DNA of 35,631 nucleotides from Caldisericia bacterium (GCA_023146045.1 JAGLCW010000114.1:1-35631); one strand, 5' to 3'; numbered from the stretch's first letter, positions 8,635 through 17,199 are shown. Numbers and translations are program-made. The notes: generated by a model not told the origin, from the letters alone.

Positions 8635-9601
8635 TTTCCATGATCTCTTTTTCAATAGATTCCCAGCTGTTGCATATCTGAACTCCTAGAAAATTTTCAA
8701 CGTTTACTTTTTTTTCTTTTACAAAAGACGAAACTATATAATAATTTGTACCAGGTTGTATTCCAATAACATCAACAGATGTGAAAACTGGGATATCTCC
8801 ATTTGCTGGAATGTAGTAAAGAGCATAATTGCCTGGGCTAACTTCTTTGATAGCATCCATTGGCATTAAAGAAGCATTATGAAAACCGTATGAAAAATAT
8901 CCTTCAATCTTACGTGTATTAAGAAGAACATCGATGTAGTATGGAGTTGAAAAAACTACTATTGCATTATTTTCGTCAATATGTGTTATGCTATTTACTG
9001 TTCCGCTAATAGACATACTTGTAGGGTAGGTTAAGCTAAATGTTGCGCTACTGTTTTCAACAAGCTTATTCAGAAATTTTGGCTCCACAACAAGAACATA
9101 TGAGATTAAATCATTACCTACAACTTTACAAACAAAGTCACCTTCGTTTACTTTTTTTCCGTCTTCTACTCTTTCAAAAGACGTTGCTGGATCTAAAATT
9201 TCGTTAACTGACAATGTTCCATTAAGAGCATTTTCTACAGTGTATGTTGATTCTAGACCGTCTCTTATATAGCTTAATATACCAATATGTTGTGAAGAAA
9301 GTTCTGTTTTTGTTTCATCTGAATCTATAGAGAGCATTGGCGAACCAACTCTAACTACTGAGCCAGCATTCTTTAGGCGTTTAACTGTTCCACGTATTGG
9401 AGAGAAATATTGGAATTCTGTTTTGCTGTTATATCCATTGCCAGGAGTCGTTACCTCTATACGCATAATGTCCAAAGAAAATGTATCTGTTTTTGGAGAA
9501 AAAGAAATTGTTCTGACTACCTGCACAATGATAATAATCGCCACAAGGAAACAAAAAATTATAAAGATCGATGATATTGTATCTGGTTTTTTGTTAGTCA
9601 T
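8624..9601 (-). CDS. HlyD-like membrane-fusion/adaptor protein in the division cluster
   Basis: A 325-residue protein with an N-terminal membrane anchor (about residues 10-31, SIFIIFCFLVAIIIIVQVV) and an extracytoplasmic remainder. The region around residues 60-100 resembles a biotinyl-lipoyl/barrel-sandwich half (YFSPIRGTVKRL...GSVVRVGSPMLSID), with the matching half around VNEGDFVCKVVG. This is the arrangement of HlyD/RND adaptor proteins. The coiled-coil arm is short or absent. No transporter gene lies nearby. Instead it sits between ftsZ and yggS-sepF, so a role at the cell envelope during division is more likely than export. That is inference from position. AGGAG lies 12 bp before the ATG. 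Confidence 0.65.
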   Translation of the reverse strand: MTNKKPDTISSIFIIFCFLVAIIIIVQVVRTISFSPKTDTFSLDIMRIEVTTPGNGYNSKTEFQYFSPIRGTVKRLKNAGSVVRVGSPMLSIDSDETKTELSSQHIGILSYIRDGLESTYTVENALNGTLSVNEILDPATSFERVEDGKKVNEGDFVCKVVGNDLISYVLVVEPKFLNKLVENSSATFSLTYPTSMSISGTVNSITHIDENNAIVVFSTPYYIDVLLNTRKIEGYFSYGFHNASLMPMDAIKEVSPGNYALYYIPANGDIPVFTSVDVIGIQPGTNYYIVSSFVKEKKVNVENFLGVQICNSWESIEKEIMENDQ

Positions 9602-9696
9602 ATTTTCTAAATGCTCCTACTTTGTAAAGTTTAATAAAAAGAGAAAACAAGACGCGTAAAATGATACAGCATTGGATTGTTGCAAATTAGCTCATT

Positions 9697-10812
9697 TTAT
9701 CCCATTTGAGATTTTAAAAAATCTGGAATATCTAATCCATCATCATGGTATTTGTCGGAGTTTATTGGCACCTCTTCTTTAAAATCTGATGAAGTTTTTT
9801 TTTGTTCAGAGCTAGAATTTCCTGGACTGGATACTTTTTCTTTTGGAACTCCTGTTGCAATAACTGTAATGTATACCTCGTCATCTTTAATATTGCGGTA
9901 ATTTCCACCACCCCAAATAACTTCTGGTTCTGAACCATTTTTCTTAGCTATTGAAGTTATTGCATTAACGCTTTTCATTGCTTCTTCCATGGAAAATTTC
10001 ATCGACCCACGAGTATTTATTAATATTGATTGAGCCGACTCAATAACGCTTTTGTCTATCATTTTGCTGTTGATAGCATTTTGAGCTGCGTCTAAAGCGC
10101 GATTTTCACCCTTACCATGACCAATCCCAAAATATGCTCTACCAGAATTCTTTAGTACTTTTTGAAGATCTTTGAAATCAACATTCACGAAACCAGCTTC
10201 ATAGAGTAACTCAGATATGCCCTGGACGCATTGCCTAAGGACATCGTCTACAAGTGCGAAAGATTCATGCATTGGGGCAGAACGGCGTTCAAGAGTAAGA
10301 AGGTTTTGGTTTTCTATTGTAACTAGAGCATCAACACGTTTTGCAAGTTTATCTATCCCATCACTTGCATATTCTGTACGCCTTTTTCCTTCAAAGTCGA
10401 AAGGTTTTGTAACAATGGCAACTGTTAGTATTCCCATGTCTTGAGCAATTCTAGCAAAAACAGGAGAAGCACCAGTACCTGTTCCACCACCCATACCAGA
10501 CGTTAGAATAACCATATCTGAACCTTCGAATAGTTTTCTTATATCTTCTTCGTTTTCTTGAGCTGATTTTTCACCTAACTCAGGATTTGCTCCAGCACCT
10601 AAACCATCAGTTGTTCTTGCACCAATTTGAAGTTTTGTTGGGGCAACTGACTGATCTAATGCCTGTACATCAGTATTGACTGCTATAAACTTTATTCTTT
10701 CAATACCGTAATCAACCATTCGATTTACAGCATTTGTACCACCGCCACCAATGCCTACAACAGATACTGTTGGATATCGCTTCCATGAATTTACACTTGA
10801 TTTATCGGTCAT
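9697..10812 (-). CDS. ftsZ: Cell division protein FtsZ
   Basis: Tubulin-like GTPase that forms the division ring. At 371 residues the length is normal. Motifs: [14 protein letters not shown] (about 19-32), the T3-T4 region with the tubulin signature [13 protein letters not shown] (about 108-120), [14 protein letters not shown], and the T7-type segment [20 protein letters not shown] short variable linker from about residue 325 leads to the C-terminal peptide [15 protein letters not shown], the region that binds FtsA, SepF and ZipA-type partners. The ribosome binding site is GGAAGGGGGCG just upstream. It lies downstream of the FtsQ-like gene after a 420-bp regulatory gap and upstream of the hlyD-like, yggS and sepF genes. 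Confidence 0.98.
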   Translation of the reverse strand: MTDKSSVNSWKRYPTVSVVGIGGGGTNAVNRMVDYGIERIKFIAVNTDVQALDQSVAPTKLQIGARTTDGLGAGANPELGEKSAQENEEDIRKLFEGSDMVILTSGMGGGTGTGASPVFARIAQDMGILTVAIVTKPFDFEGKRRTEYASDGIDKLAKRVDALVTIENQNLLTLERRSAPMHESFALVDDVLRQCVQGISELLYEAGFVNVDFKDLQKVLKNSGRAYFGIGHGKGENRALDAAQNAINSKMIDKSVIESAQSILINTRGSMKFSMEEAMKSVNAITSIAKKNGSEPEVIWGGGNYRNIKDDEVYITVIATGVPKEKVSSPGNSSSEQKKTSSDFKEEVPINSDKYHDDGLDIPDFLKSQMG

Positions 10813-11232
10813 GAAACGCCCCCTTCCGCTAAAAAAGTAAACATATATTCAATATTACTCTGATCTATAATTCTATAGTATAGTTCATTAATATGGACTG
10901 CTCCTTAAATGATAAAAAAGGCAGAATAAAAATCAAGTTTTTTGTTCACTTTATAGAGCATAAAGTTGAACTATTTTTAAAAATATGGTAACAAAAAGAT
11001 TATAATATACACATAGACCTAAAAATATTACAAAAAAAGCGTTATTGATATTGAAAATATTTCTCTATTGTGTATATAGAAAAAAAAGACAGATAGTTAT
11101 ATTTTGTATTTATAACATGGTAAAATGCTTATTATGACAGTAAACGTAGAATTAACTTAAGTTTCTAGAAGTAAAGTACATTTATTTTAAAAATATTGTT
11201 ATAAAGTTATTTTATTTTAAGTATTAAGCTTT
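10813..11232. other. 420-bp non-coding region upstream of ftsZ
   Basis: Very AT-rich, with no convincing gene on either strand. It probably carries the ftsZ promoter(s) and 5' leader: on the minus strand there is a TTGATT with a poor -10 partner 17 bp away, about 115 bp ahead of ftsZ, and an imperfect hairpin at 10944-10971. A CTATA-GAAT-TATAG palindrome lies near 10865-10878. Nearer the FtsQ-like gene I see nothing beyond AT-rich sequence, and no clear terminator. Confidence 0.5.
10944..10971 (-). promoter_or_regulatory. Imperfect inverted repeat in the ftsZ leader region
   Basis: GTTCACTTTAT and ATAAAGTTGAAC form an 11-12 bp inverted repeat with a single-base bulge and a short AGAGC loop. 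It lies about 130-160 bp ahead of the ftsZ start. It could be an operator or an RNA hairpin. No T-tract follows immediately, so I do not call it a terminator. Confidence 0.35.
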
Positions 11233-12090
11233 TTATTGTTCTTCTGTAATTATTTTATCCACAGGTGAATCAGCCTTTTTATCATTTTTATCAGGATTAA
11301 CTTGTGAATCATTTACTAGAAGTTCTTCTTTTGGCGGTGGCGGTGGATTTGAGCAAATTGATTGACTATGAAACCTAAGGTCGACTATAGAATAAGTTCC
11401 TTTGTTAGGGTGCGCTATCAAGTACTTTTCAGTTTCTTGTAGTTTAAAATCCATCGAAGTATAGTTAGGATCCCAACCAAAATGGCAAGTTAATATTTTG
11501 TTATTATATGCATGTTTTTCAAAAGAAAGACCATCTTTTTTGCTATAAGTTATTGAAACTATCTGAGGGCCTAGCTCACTGGTTGAATGAAACAAATAGT
11601 TTACAAACGGTCTTACTTTATGCCTATAAGTATTAAGAAAGTTTTCAGTAGAATTGTCTGCAATTTTTATGTGTATAACATATAAGCATTCTATGTCTTT
11701 TGTTGTAAGCGAACCTGAAACTCCAGGTATGTTAATCAGAGTACCAATTGAGTCGCATGTATATAAAAAATTGTTTATTGATAAATAATTAGTTTCAATA
11801 TGCTCAATTGTATTGATATTCAACGAGAAGAACCTATTTTGATTAACTATTGGAGATACATACCCATCACCAAGCAACCTTTGAAATGGTATTTCTTGCA
11901 CAGAGCTATTCATAATAAAACCAAATGTGCTGTTCTCTTTAATATACTTGCACAAAGTTTCTGAAGAATTATTGTTGTTTGAGTAGCGTATGAGAGGCAC
12001 AAAGGTGAAATATTTACCACCAATAAGAAGAAAAGATACCAAAAATATAAAAATAAAAAATGGTGTCAGCCTGAGCTTTCTTTTTTTCAT
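11233..12090 (-). CDS. Probable FtsQ/DivIB-like division protein (divergent)
   Basis: A 285-residue bitopic membrane protein: basic start (MKKRKLRLTP), one transmembrane helix (about 10-28), then an extracytoplasmic region and a proline/charged C-terminal tail with PPPPPKEE. The second half matches the expected pattern of the FtsQ beta domain: a YTCDSIGTLINIPGVSG stretch (compare 'id.dG.vl..lP.itG'), then VSITYSKKDGLSFEKH, ILTCHFGWDPNY, KLQETEKYLIAH, and the terminal YSIVDLRFHSQSI resembling the conserved 'iDLRf...' strand. The POTRA part after the helix is hard to recognise. Position directly upstream of ftsZ supports FtsQ, which is where ftsQ normally lies. An AAGGT site precedes the ATG. 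Without a profile search this remains a reasoned suggestion. Confidence 0.5.
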   Translation of the reverse strand: MKKRKLRLTPFFIFIFLVSFLLIGGKYFTFVPLIRYSNNNNSSETLCKYIKENSTFGFIMNSSVQEIPFQRLLGDGYVSPIVNQNRFFSLNINTIEHIETNYLSINNFLYTCDSIGTLINIPGVSGSLTTKDIECLYVIHIKIADNSTENFLNTYRHKVRPFVNYLFHSTSELGPQIVSITYSKKDGLSFEKHAYNNKILTCHFGWDPNYTSMDFKLQETEKYLIAHPNKGTYSIVDLRFHSQSICSNPPPPPKEELLVNDSQVNPDKNDKKADSPVDKIITEEQ

Positions 12091-12126
12091 CAGAAATACC
12101 TTTTGTTTAAAAAGAATGTTTCAAAG

Positions 12127-12199
12127 CGTGCCCGAGAGGATTCGAACCTCCAGTCTTCAGCTCCGGAGGCAGATGCTTTATCCGTTAAGCTACGGGCAC
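12127..12199 (-). tRNA. tRNA-Arg (anticodon CCG)
   Basis: The minus strand folds into a 73-nt cloverleaf: acceptor GTGCCCG/CGGGCAC, D-stem GCTT/AAGC, anticodon loop CTCCGGA (anticodon CCG, reading CGG), T-arm GGAGG-TTCGAAT-CCTCT, discriminator G. The anticodon stem TCTGC/GCTGA contains one U-U mismatch. No CCA is encoded. It lies 36 bp upstream of the FtsQ-like gene on the same strand, so the two could share a transcript. Confidence 0.93.
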
Positions 12200-12249
12200 A
12201 TTAATTGAGTTACATGTTAACAGTTTTTTGATCGTTTACAAATTTTATG

Positions 12250-12960
12250 CTAAATACCTTCTGGTTTACTTTCTTCCCATGGGAAGGTAAGGAATAACCT
12301 TAGTGGAATAATCGGATATTTAATTCTTTCTTCTAATTCTTTAGTTAACATTTTATGCCAAACTGCAACTATTTTAATTGGAATGTTTACAATTTTGGAT
12401 GCAACTTCTAGTTTTTCTAAGCCTTCAAGAATTTCTTCTTGCGAGGTATCAAAACGCAAATGTGTGTTGCTAATTAACCCTGTTACTTTAAGTCTAGAGT
12501 AATGTTCTAAAGATTTTAATGTTTTTACAATTAACTCAGGAGTATTTGAAAAAGGACGCTTTGTGTTTATTACAAGAAAAACTTCAAGTTCTGCATTATT
12601 AAGCATACTGTTAAACTGTGCAATTGTTGTGCTTCCAGCTTCTTCTCCTCCAACATCCATAACTAAATTGAATGAATCGTTTCTTATGTGGTCATTTATA
12701 TGTGATGGAACTATTGGCATATCCATATCTCGAACTGCCTTATCTGGCAAGAGAAGATCAACACCAAGTTTGGAAATTTCTTCTTCTTTGTCTCTTATTC
12801 GAATATATGGTTTTACTATGTCCATATCGATCAATTTTATTTTTTCGTCTGGGTTACTTTTCTGACGCTGGTACGTAAAATTTATAGATATCTCGCTTTT
12901 ACCTGATCCCATATTGCCAATAAAAACCCATATTTTCTTTTTCCTATTTGTTTTTTCCAT
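12250..12960 (-). CDS. SIMIBI-type P-loop NTPase of unknown role, butyrate operon
   Basis: About 236 residues from the ATG at 12960. The track start at 12993 is a GTG deep inside buk1. Near the N-terminus it has a Walker A motif VFIGNMGSGKSEISINF followed by KLIDMDIVKPYIRIRDKEEE. The switch-like LVMDVGGEEAGS and VFLVINTKRPF segments follow. This pattern belongs to the MinD/ParA/CobQ/CooC-like group of SIMIBI NTPases. Such proteins often act as metal-insertion or partitioning ATPases, but I cannot assign a substrate. It overlaps the buk1 stop by 17 bp and is the last gene of the DUF362-buk2-ptb-buk1 operon, which suggests a service role for that pathway or a ferredoxin enzyme linked to it (inference). 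Confidence 0.75.
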   Translation of the reverse strand: MEKTNRKKKIWVFIGNMGSGKSEISINFTYQRQKSNPDEKIKLIDMDIVKPYIRIRDKEEEISKLGVDLLLPDKAVRDMDMPIVPSHINDHIRNDSFNLVMDVGGEEAGSTTIAQFNSMLNNAELEVFLVINTKRPFSNTPELIVKTLKSLEHYSRLKVTGLISNTHLRFDTSQEEILEGLEKLEVASKIVNIPIKIVAVWHKMLTKELEERIKYPIIPLRLFLTFPWEESKPEGI

Positions 12961-14029
12961 ATTGTTTTGTTTCCATTTTTCCAATCTGCACACTATAAAT
13001 ATTTAATGCTAGAGCTTCCATTTCATCTTCGCCTGGATATACAATATATTCTGCTCCAATGAAATTTAGGTGATCTTTAAGTTGTTTAACTATGATGGGG
13101 GAATAAGCCATACCGCCAGTGAAAACGATAGCATCAACTTTACCTTTCAAAACCGCACTGAGTCTTCCAATCTCTTTTGCAAGCTGATAGATAAGAGCAT
13201 TCATAATTTTTTTCGGTTCTGCTTCACCTGCTTCTGATCTATCCTCTACATCTTTTGCATTGTTTGTTCCAAGATGAGAAACCATACCACCTCTGCCTGC
13301 TAGTAGTTTTTTCATTTCTGCATGTGTGTACTCGCCTGAAAAGCATAAATCAACCAAAGCTAAACTCGGTAGTGTTCCAGCCCGTTCTGAACTAAAAGGA
13401 CCATCTCCATTTAAGGCATTGTTTACGTCTATGCATTTACCATTATGGTGTGCCCCAACAGAAATACCACCACCCATATGCACAACAATTAAATTTGTTT
13501 CTTCATATGTTTTACCAATTTTTTTGGATGCTTTTCTTGCAATATGTTTTTGATTCAAAGCATGCCAGATAGATTTTCTCGTAACGCCTTCGAGTCCAGA
13601 AATTCTAGCAACGTCTTCAAGTTCATCTACAGTAACTGGATCAGCGATGAACCCTGGAATATTATACTTTTCACAAATTTCACTACCAATTACTGCTCCA
13701 AGATTAGATGCGTGTAGCATATATCTACCTTCGCGAAGGTCTTCTAACATTTCTTCATCAAATGGATATACCCCAGATGTTAATGGCCTTAACACTCCAC
13801 CTCTAGATGCAACAGCGGTTATATCATTAAGGTCAAAGCCTTTATTTGCAATAGACTCTATTATTTTTTCTTTACGGAATTCCAATTGATCAAACAATTG
13901 TTTGAAATCTTTCAATTCTTCTGCAGAGTGAACTAAATTTTCCTGCATTAACTTTTCAGAATTCCGAAAAATTGCAATTTTTGTTGAAGTTGAACCAGGA
14001 TTAATAACTAGAATCAACGAATCTGCCAT
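12944..14029 (-). CDS. buk: Butyrate kinase (first paralogue)
   Basis: Converts acyl phosphate plus ADP to the free acid plus ATP. It belongs to the acetate/butyrate kinase branch of the ASKHA fold. At 361 residues the length is typical for Buk. Motifs: N-terminal INPGSTSTKIAIF, SRGGVLRPL, the phosphate/adenosine segment LIVVHMGGGISVGAHHNGKCIDVNNAL, GPFSSERAGTLP, and VFTGGMAYS near the C-terminus. A strong AAGGAG precedes the ATG. The gene follows ptb by 51 bp and precedes the P-loop NTPase. It is clearly homologous to the other kinase (15024-16094) but well diverged, so the two may handle different chains, for example butyrate versus isobutyrate or isovalerate. That split is inference. Confidence 0.95.
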   Translation of the reverse strand: MADSLILVINPGSTSTKIAIFRNSEKLMQENLVHSAEELKDFKQLFDQLEFRKEKIIESIANKGFDLNDITAVASRGGVLRPLTSGVYPFDEEMLEDLREGRYMLHASNLGAVIGSEICEKYNIPGFIADPVTVDELEDVARISGLEGVTRKSIWHALNQKHIARKASKKIGKTYEETNLIVVHMGGGISVGAHHNGKCIDVNNALNGDGPFSSERAGTLPSLALVDLCFSGEYTHAEMKKLLAGRGGMVSHLGTNNAKDVEDRSEAGEAEPKKIMNALIYQLAKEIGRLSAVLKGKVDAIVFTGGMAYSPIIVKQLKDHLNFIGAEYIVYPGEDEMEALALNIYSVQIGKMETKQYGKNK

Positions 14030-14080
14030 AACTAACTCCTTCTTTTGAAAAAATTGAAATGTAAATTGCTTATCGATGTA

Positions 14081-15001
14081 CTAATTTTTTATATCCTTAA
14101 CAGCGCTCATGAGTGTCGCTATAAGAATTGCATTGTATTTGTTTTCTGGTGTATCGGCTCTTGAGGGTACTACTATTGGTACTTTCGCACCAACAGTTAC
14201 GCCAGCAGATTCAGTTTTCCCGCCGCCCAAGTAAACAAGTGCTTTGTAGAAAATGTTGCCAGATTCAATATTTGGCATTAGAGTAATATCTACGTCACCG
14301 CATATTTCAGATTTAATTCCCTTATGCTCAGCAGCTTTAGCAGATACTGCATTGTCTAGTGCCAATGGTCCTTCAATTATGCAACCTGGAATTTGACCTC
14401 TCCGGCTCATTGTAGCCAGAATTGCTGCATCAACACTAGATTGCATTTTTATTGAAACAGTTTCAACAGCTGAAATTGCAGCAACCTTTGCGCATTCAAT
14501 TCCTAGTCCATTTGCTACCTCAAGAGAGTTTTTCAATATTTCTATTTTTTCTTCTAGTGATGGAGCAATGCAAATACCACCGTCTGTCATTAATATCATT
14601 TTGTGATAAACAGGGCTTTTTATTACTCCAACGTGAGAAAGAACTTTTCCTTTTCTTATTCCGTATTCTTTATTTAAAATCTGGCGGAAAATAATGTGTG
14701 TTGGAATTTGTCCTTTCATGAGAATGTTTGCTGCATCTTTATGAATTAACTCCAAACCTTTCTTGCATTGCGGAATTTTTCCATCTACAGATATTACTTC
14801 AACTTCTTCAAGTGGGTATCTATCTTTACAAAGTTCTTTCAATAAAGAATGGTTATCAATTAATATTGGATCAATAATACCATGTTTTTTTGCTGTGAAA
14901 ACAGCATCTAATACTGCATGGTCAGCAGCTGCAACAACAGCTACACGTTGAGGCATATTCTGCTGTGCTTTGGCTTTTGCTTCCTGAAAATTATGAATCA
15001 T
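14081..15001 (-). CDS. ptb: Phosphate butyryltransferase
   Basis: Transfers the acyl group from (iso)butyryl-CoA to phosphate, making the substrate for butyrate kinase. The 306-residue protein belongs to the PTA/PTB family. It shows VAVVAAADHAVLDAV near the N-terminus, the central LTDGGICIAPSLEEK, IEGPLALDNAVS, and the C-terminal NIFYKALVYLGGGKTESAGVTVGAKVPIVVPSRAD, which is typical of Ptb. The ribosome binding site is TTAGGAGG. It is flanked by two butyrate kinase genes on the same strand, with 22 bp to buk2 and 51 bp to buk1. This gives a complete route for ATP formation from acyl-CoA. Confidence 0.95.
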   Translation of the reverse strand: MIHNFQEAKAKAQQNMPQRVAVVAAADHAVLDAVFTAKKHGIIDPILIDNHSLLKELCKDRYPLEEVEVISVDGKIPQCKKGLELIHKDAANILMKGQIPTHIIFRQILNKEYGIRKGKVLSHVGVIKSPVYHKMILMTDGGICIAPSLEEKIEILKNSLEVANGLGIECAKVAAISAVETVSIKMQSSVDAAILATMSRRGQIPGCIIEGPLALDNAVSAKAAEHKGIKSEICGDVDITLMPNIESGNIFYKALVYLGGGKTESAGVTVGAKVPIVVPSRADTPENKYNAILIATLMSAVKDIKN

Positions 15002-15023
15002 AAAAACCTCCTAAGTTTTTAAT

Positions 15024-16094
15024 TTACATTAAATATTCTTTTGCTTTTTCCTCTTGATTTAAAACCCTGTGTGCTCCTTCGGAAAGCGCTTTCATTTCAT
15101 CGCTACCTGGGTATCTATAAACTGGAGCAATAAAAGATACACGTTCTTTTATAAGGTTTGAAATATGATCATTATGTGCCATTCCACCAGTTAGTAGTAT
15201 CGCATCAGGTTTAGCAGCCATAGCAGCAGTCATTCCACCAATCTCTTTTGAAATCTGATATGCTAAGGCCTTGAAAATGAGTTTTGCTTTTTCGTTGCCT
15301 TCGTCCATCATTTTTAACACATCGCGCAAATCATTTGTTCCCAAATAGGAAACTAAACCAGATTGTTTGATAAGTTTTTTGTACATAGATTTTTTATTGT
15401 ACTCTCCAGAATAGCACATGTTCACAATATCAATAGCTGGAAGAGTTCCAGCCCTATTGGCTGAAAATGGACCAGATTCCATGGCATTATTGACGTCAAT
15501 TATTCGTCCTTTTTTTATGCAAGAAACAGAAACTCCACCACCTAAATGAACTACTATGCAAGATGTAGTTTCAAACTTATAGTTATGCTCTTGACAAAAA
15601 TGCCTCATTGTTGCGCGACAATTTAGTGGGTGATCCAGAGATTTGTGGAATAGATCTTGAATACCAGTCATATATGATTCATTTTCAAATTCGTCTACTG
15701 AAACTGGGTCTACAACAAAAGATGGAATATTATTATTTTCAGCAATTTCATATGCTAAAACGCATCCAAGATTTGAAGCATGTTGGCCAAATTGAACTGC
15801 TTGTACAGCAAGTAACATTTTTTCATTTACCCTGTAAGTACCTGCTGAAATAGGACCAAGCATTCCACCTCTACCTACGACTGCATGAAGTTGAACGGTT
15901 GAAAAATTATGCTCTGATAAAGCTTTTAAAATTTCACTTTTTCTGAATTCTTTTTGATCAAAAACTGTTTTAAATTTGTTTAACTCTGTTGTTGGATGGG
16001 ATATTTCCTCGTACAGAAGTTCTTCGTTATTCTTGTAGATAGATATTTTCGTCGATGTTGATCCTGGGTTAATAACAAGAATTTGATTTGACAT
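15024..16094 (-). CDS. Butyrate kinase (second paralogue)
   Basis: Second acyl kinase of the operon. I place the start at 16094 (MSNQILVINPG, 356 residues) because GGAGG lies 5 bp upstream. The track start at 16175 would add 27 residues that lie inside the preceding gene and lack family similarity. Motifs match the family: INPGSTSTKISIYKN, VGRGGMLGPISAGTY, CIVVHLGGGVSVSCIKKGRIIDVNNAM, GPFSANRAGTLP and LLTGGMAHND. The active-site regions look intact, so this is not a decayed copy. The start codon overlaps the DUF362 stop by one base (TAATG), implying translational coupling. Confidence 0.94.
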   Translation of the reverse strand: MSNQILVINPGSTSTKISIYKNNEELLYEEISHPTTELNKFKTVFDQKEFRKSEILKALSEHNFSTVQLHAVVGRGGMLGPISAGTYRVNEKMLLAVQAVQFGQHASNLGCVLAYEIAENNNIPSFVVDPVSVDEFENESYMTGIQDLFHKSLDHPLNCRATMRHFCQEHNYKFETTSCIVVHLGGGVSVSCIKKGRIIDVNNAMESGPFSANRAGTLPAIDIVNMCYSGEYNKKSMYKKLIKQSGLVSYLGTNDLRDVLKMMDEGNEKAKLIFKALAYQISKEIGGMTAAMAAKPDAILLTGGMAHNDHISNLIKERVSFIAPVYRYPGSDEMKALSEGAHRVLNQEEKAKEYLM

Positions 16095-17104
16095 TACTTC
16101 CTCCTTTTGAAAAGAGCTATTTTTGGACAAATTGAAATACAGTAACCACAATAATTGCATTTTAGGTTGTCCCAAAGCAAATGATTATTTTCAATGTAAA
16201 TTGCTTTTAATGGACAAAAGGTTGTACAATCGGCACATAGGTCACATTTATCTTGACTAATACCCATTTTGAAACTTTCATTAAATAATTCGTAATTTTG
16301 AATTGGTGTTTTTATTTTTTCTCCGAAAATATTTAAGCGATTTATTACAGAAATACCTAAGTTTTTTTTGTCAGATAAAAAAACAAGTTTATTTTTCGAA
16401 GGATGGATACCACAAAGAATCGAACTGACAGCATCTGCCGAAACTGCATTTTGACTAAGGACAATGAATGGATCTGGTTTAGCCGTAGATATGTTAATTA
16501 CACAATGAATTTTTGGAAATATTTTTTCAATACTCTCTATTAAGCTTGTACATCTTTGCAAATTGTTTTCTTGTACAAGAATTTCATTCCTTGTGTAAGT
16601 TGGATTCATCCAGAAAAAAGAAGCTAGCGAACCATGCATTTGAAAAGTAGCATCTTGATTAAGTAATGTTATAGGGATAATAAAATCTGCATTAAAAATA
16701 CTTTTTGCAATATACTGAATACTTAAGAACTGGGTTTTCTTTGCGGTACCAAAAAAATCAATCTTTAGAGGTCCCCTATGTTTTTTTAACTTAACAAAAT
16801 GTTCCATTTGGAGAAAACGAACGTCTTCAATTTGAGACTTTAGTGACATTTCAAGGTCATTGAAAAACATATCAGATAACACAAACAAGTTAGTATCTGG
16901 AAGCTGTTTCTTAAGAGATTCCAGAATCAGCAATACGAGATTTACTGTTTGTATGGAAGGTTTTTCATTTAAATTCAAGATAATTCCAACAGATTTGTTA
17001 GCTAATTCTTTAGATTGTCTATCACCATGAATTTGCTTTTCAATCAGATATGGTACATCTTTGACGGAAGACTCATCACATAGTTTTTTCCAAAATACAT
17101 TCAT
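16094..17104 (-). CDS. DUF362 protein with C-terminal 2[4Fe-4S] ferredoxin domain
   Basis: The start is uncertain. The track begins with a TTG at 17152. ATGs occur at 17134 and at 17104 (MNVFWKKL), and I list the last, with a weak GAAG upstream, giving about 336 residues. The DUF362 domain is recognisable by the AVSADAVSSILCGIHP segment and the following KKNLGISVINRLNIFGEKI. The C-terminus has two clusters, CDLCADCTTFCPLKA and CNYCGYCISICPKIA, each with the CxxCxxCxxxCP spacing of [4Fe-4S] ferredoxins. The function of DUF362 is not established. Leading an operon of buk and ptb genes suggests electron transfer to or from a ferredoxin-dependent step such as 2-oxoacid oxidation (inference). Confidence 0.82.
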   Translation of the reverse strand: MNVFWKKLCDESSVKDVPYLIEKQIHGDRQSKELANKSVGIILNLNEKPSIQTVNLVLLILESLKKQLPDTNLFVLSDMFFNDLEMSLKSQIEDVRFLQMEHFVKLKKHRGPLKIDFFGTAKKTQFLSIQYIAKSIFNADFIIPITLLNQDATFQMHGSLASFFWMNPTYTRNEILVQENNLQRCTSLIESIEKIFPKIHCVINISTAKPDPFIVLSQNAVSADAVSSILCGIHPSKNKLVFLSDKKNLGISVINRLNIFGEKIKTPIQNYELFNESFKMGISQDKCDLCADCTTFCPLKAIYIENNHLLWDNLKCNYCGYCISICPKIALFKRRK

Positions 17105-17193
17105 AACTTCATTATAGCGAAATCTTGTATGCATTAGGATAGTACTTTTCAAAATCTGTAACTTTTACGTCATATTTTTCAAAAAACTTAAAA

Positions 17194-17199
17194 ATTATA
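17194..17199 (-). promoter_or_regulatory. Candidate -10 box for the DUF362-buk-ptb operon
   Basis: Reads TATAAT on the minus strand, 35-95 bp ahead of the possible start codons of the DUF362 gene. No good -35 hexamer lies 17 bp upstream (CAGTTT). In AT-rich DNA this hexamer alone is weak evidence. Confidence 0.3.

Noticed and set aside
8624-9601. Type I secretion or multidrug efflux system built on the HlyD-like protein
   Set aside because: No ABC transporter, RND pump or TolC-like gene occurs in the window, so a secretion system is not supported.
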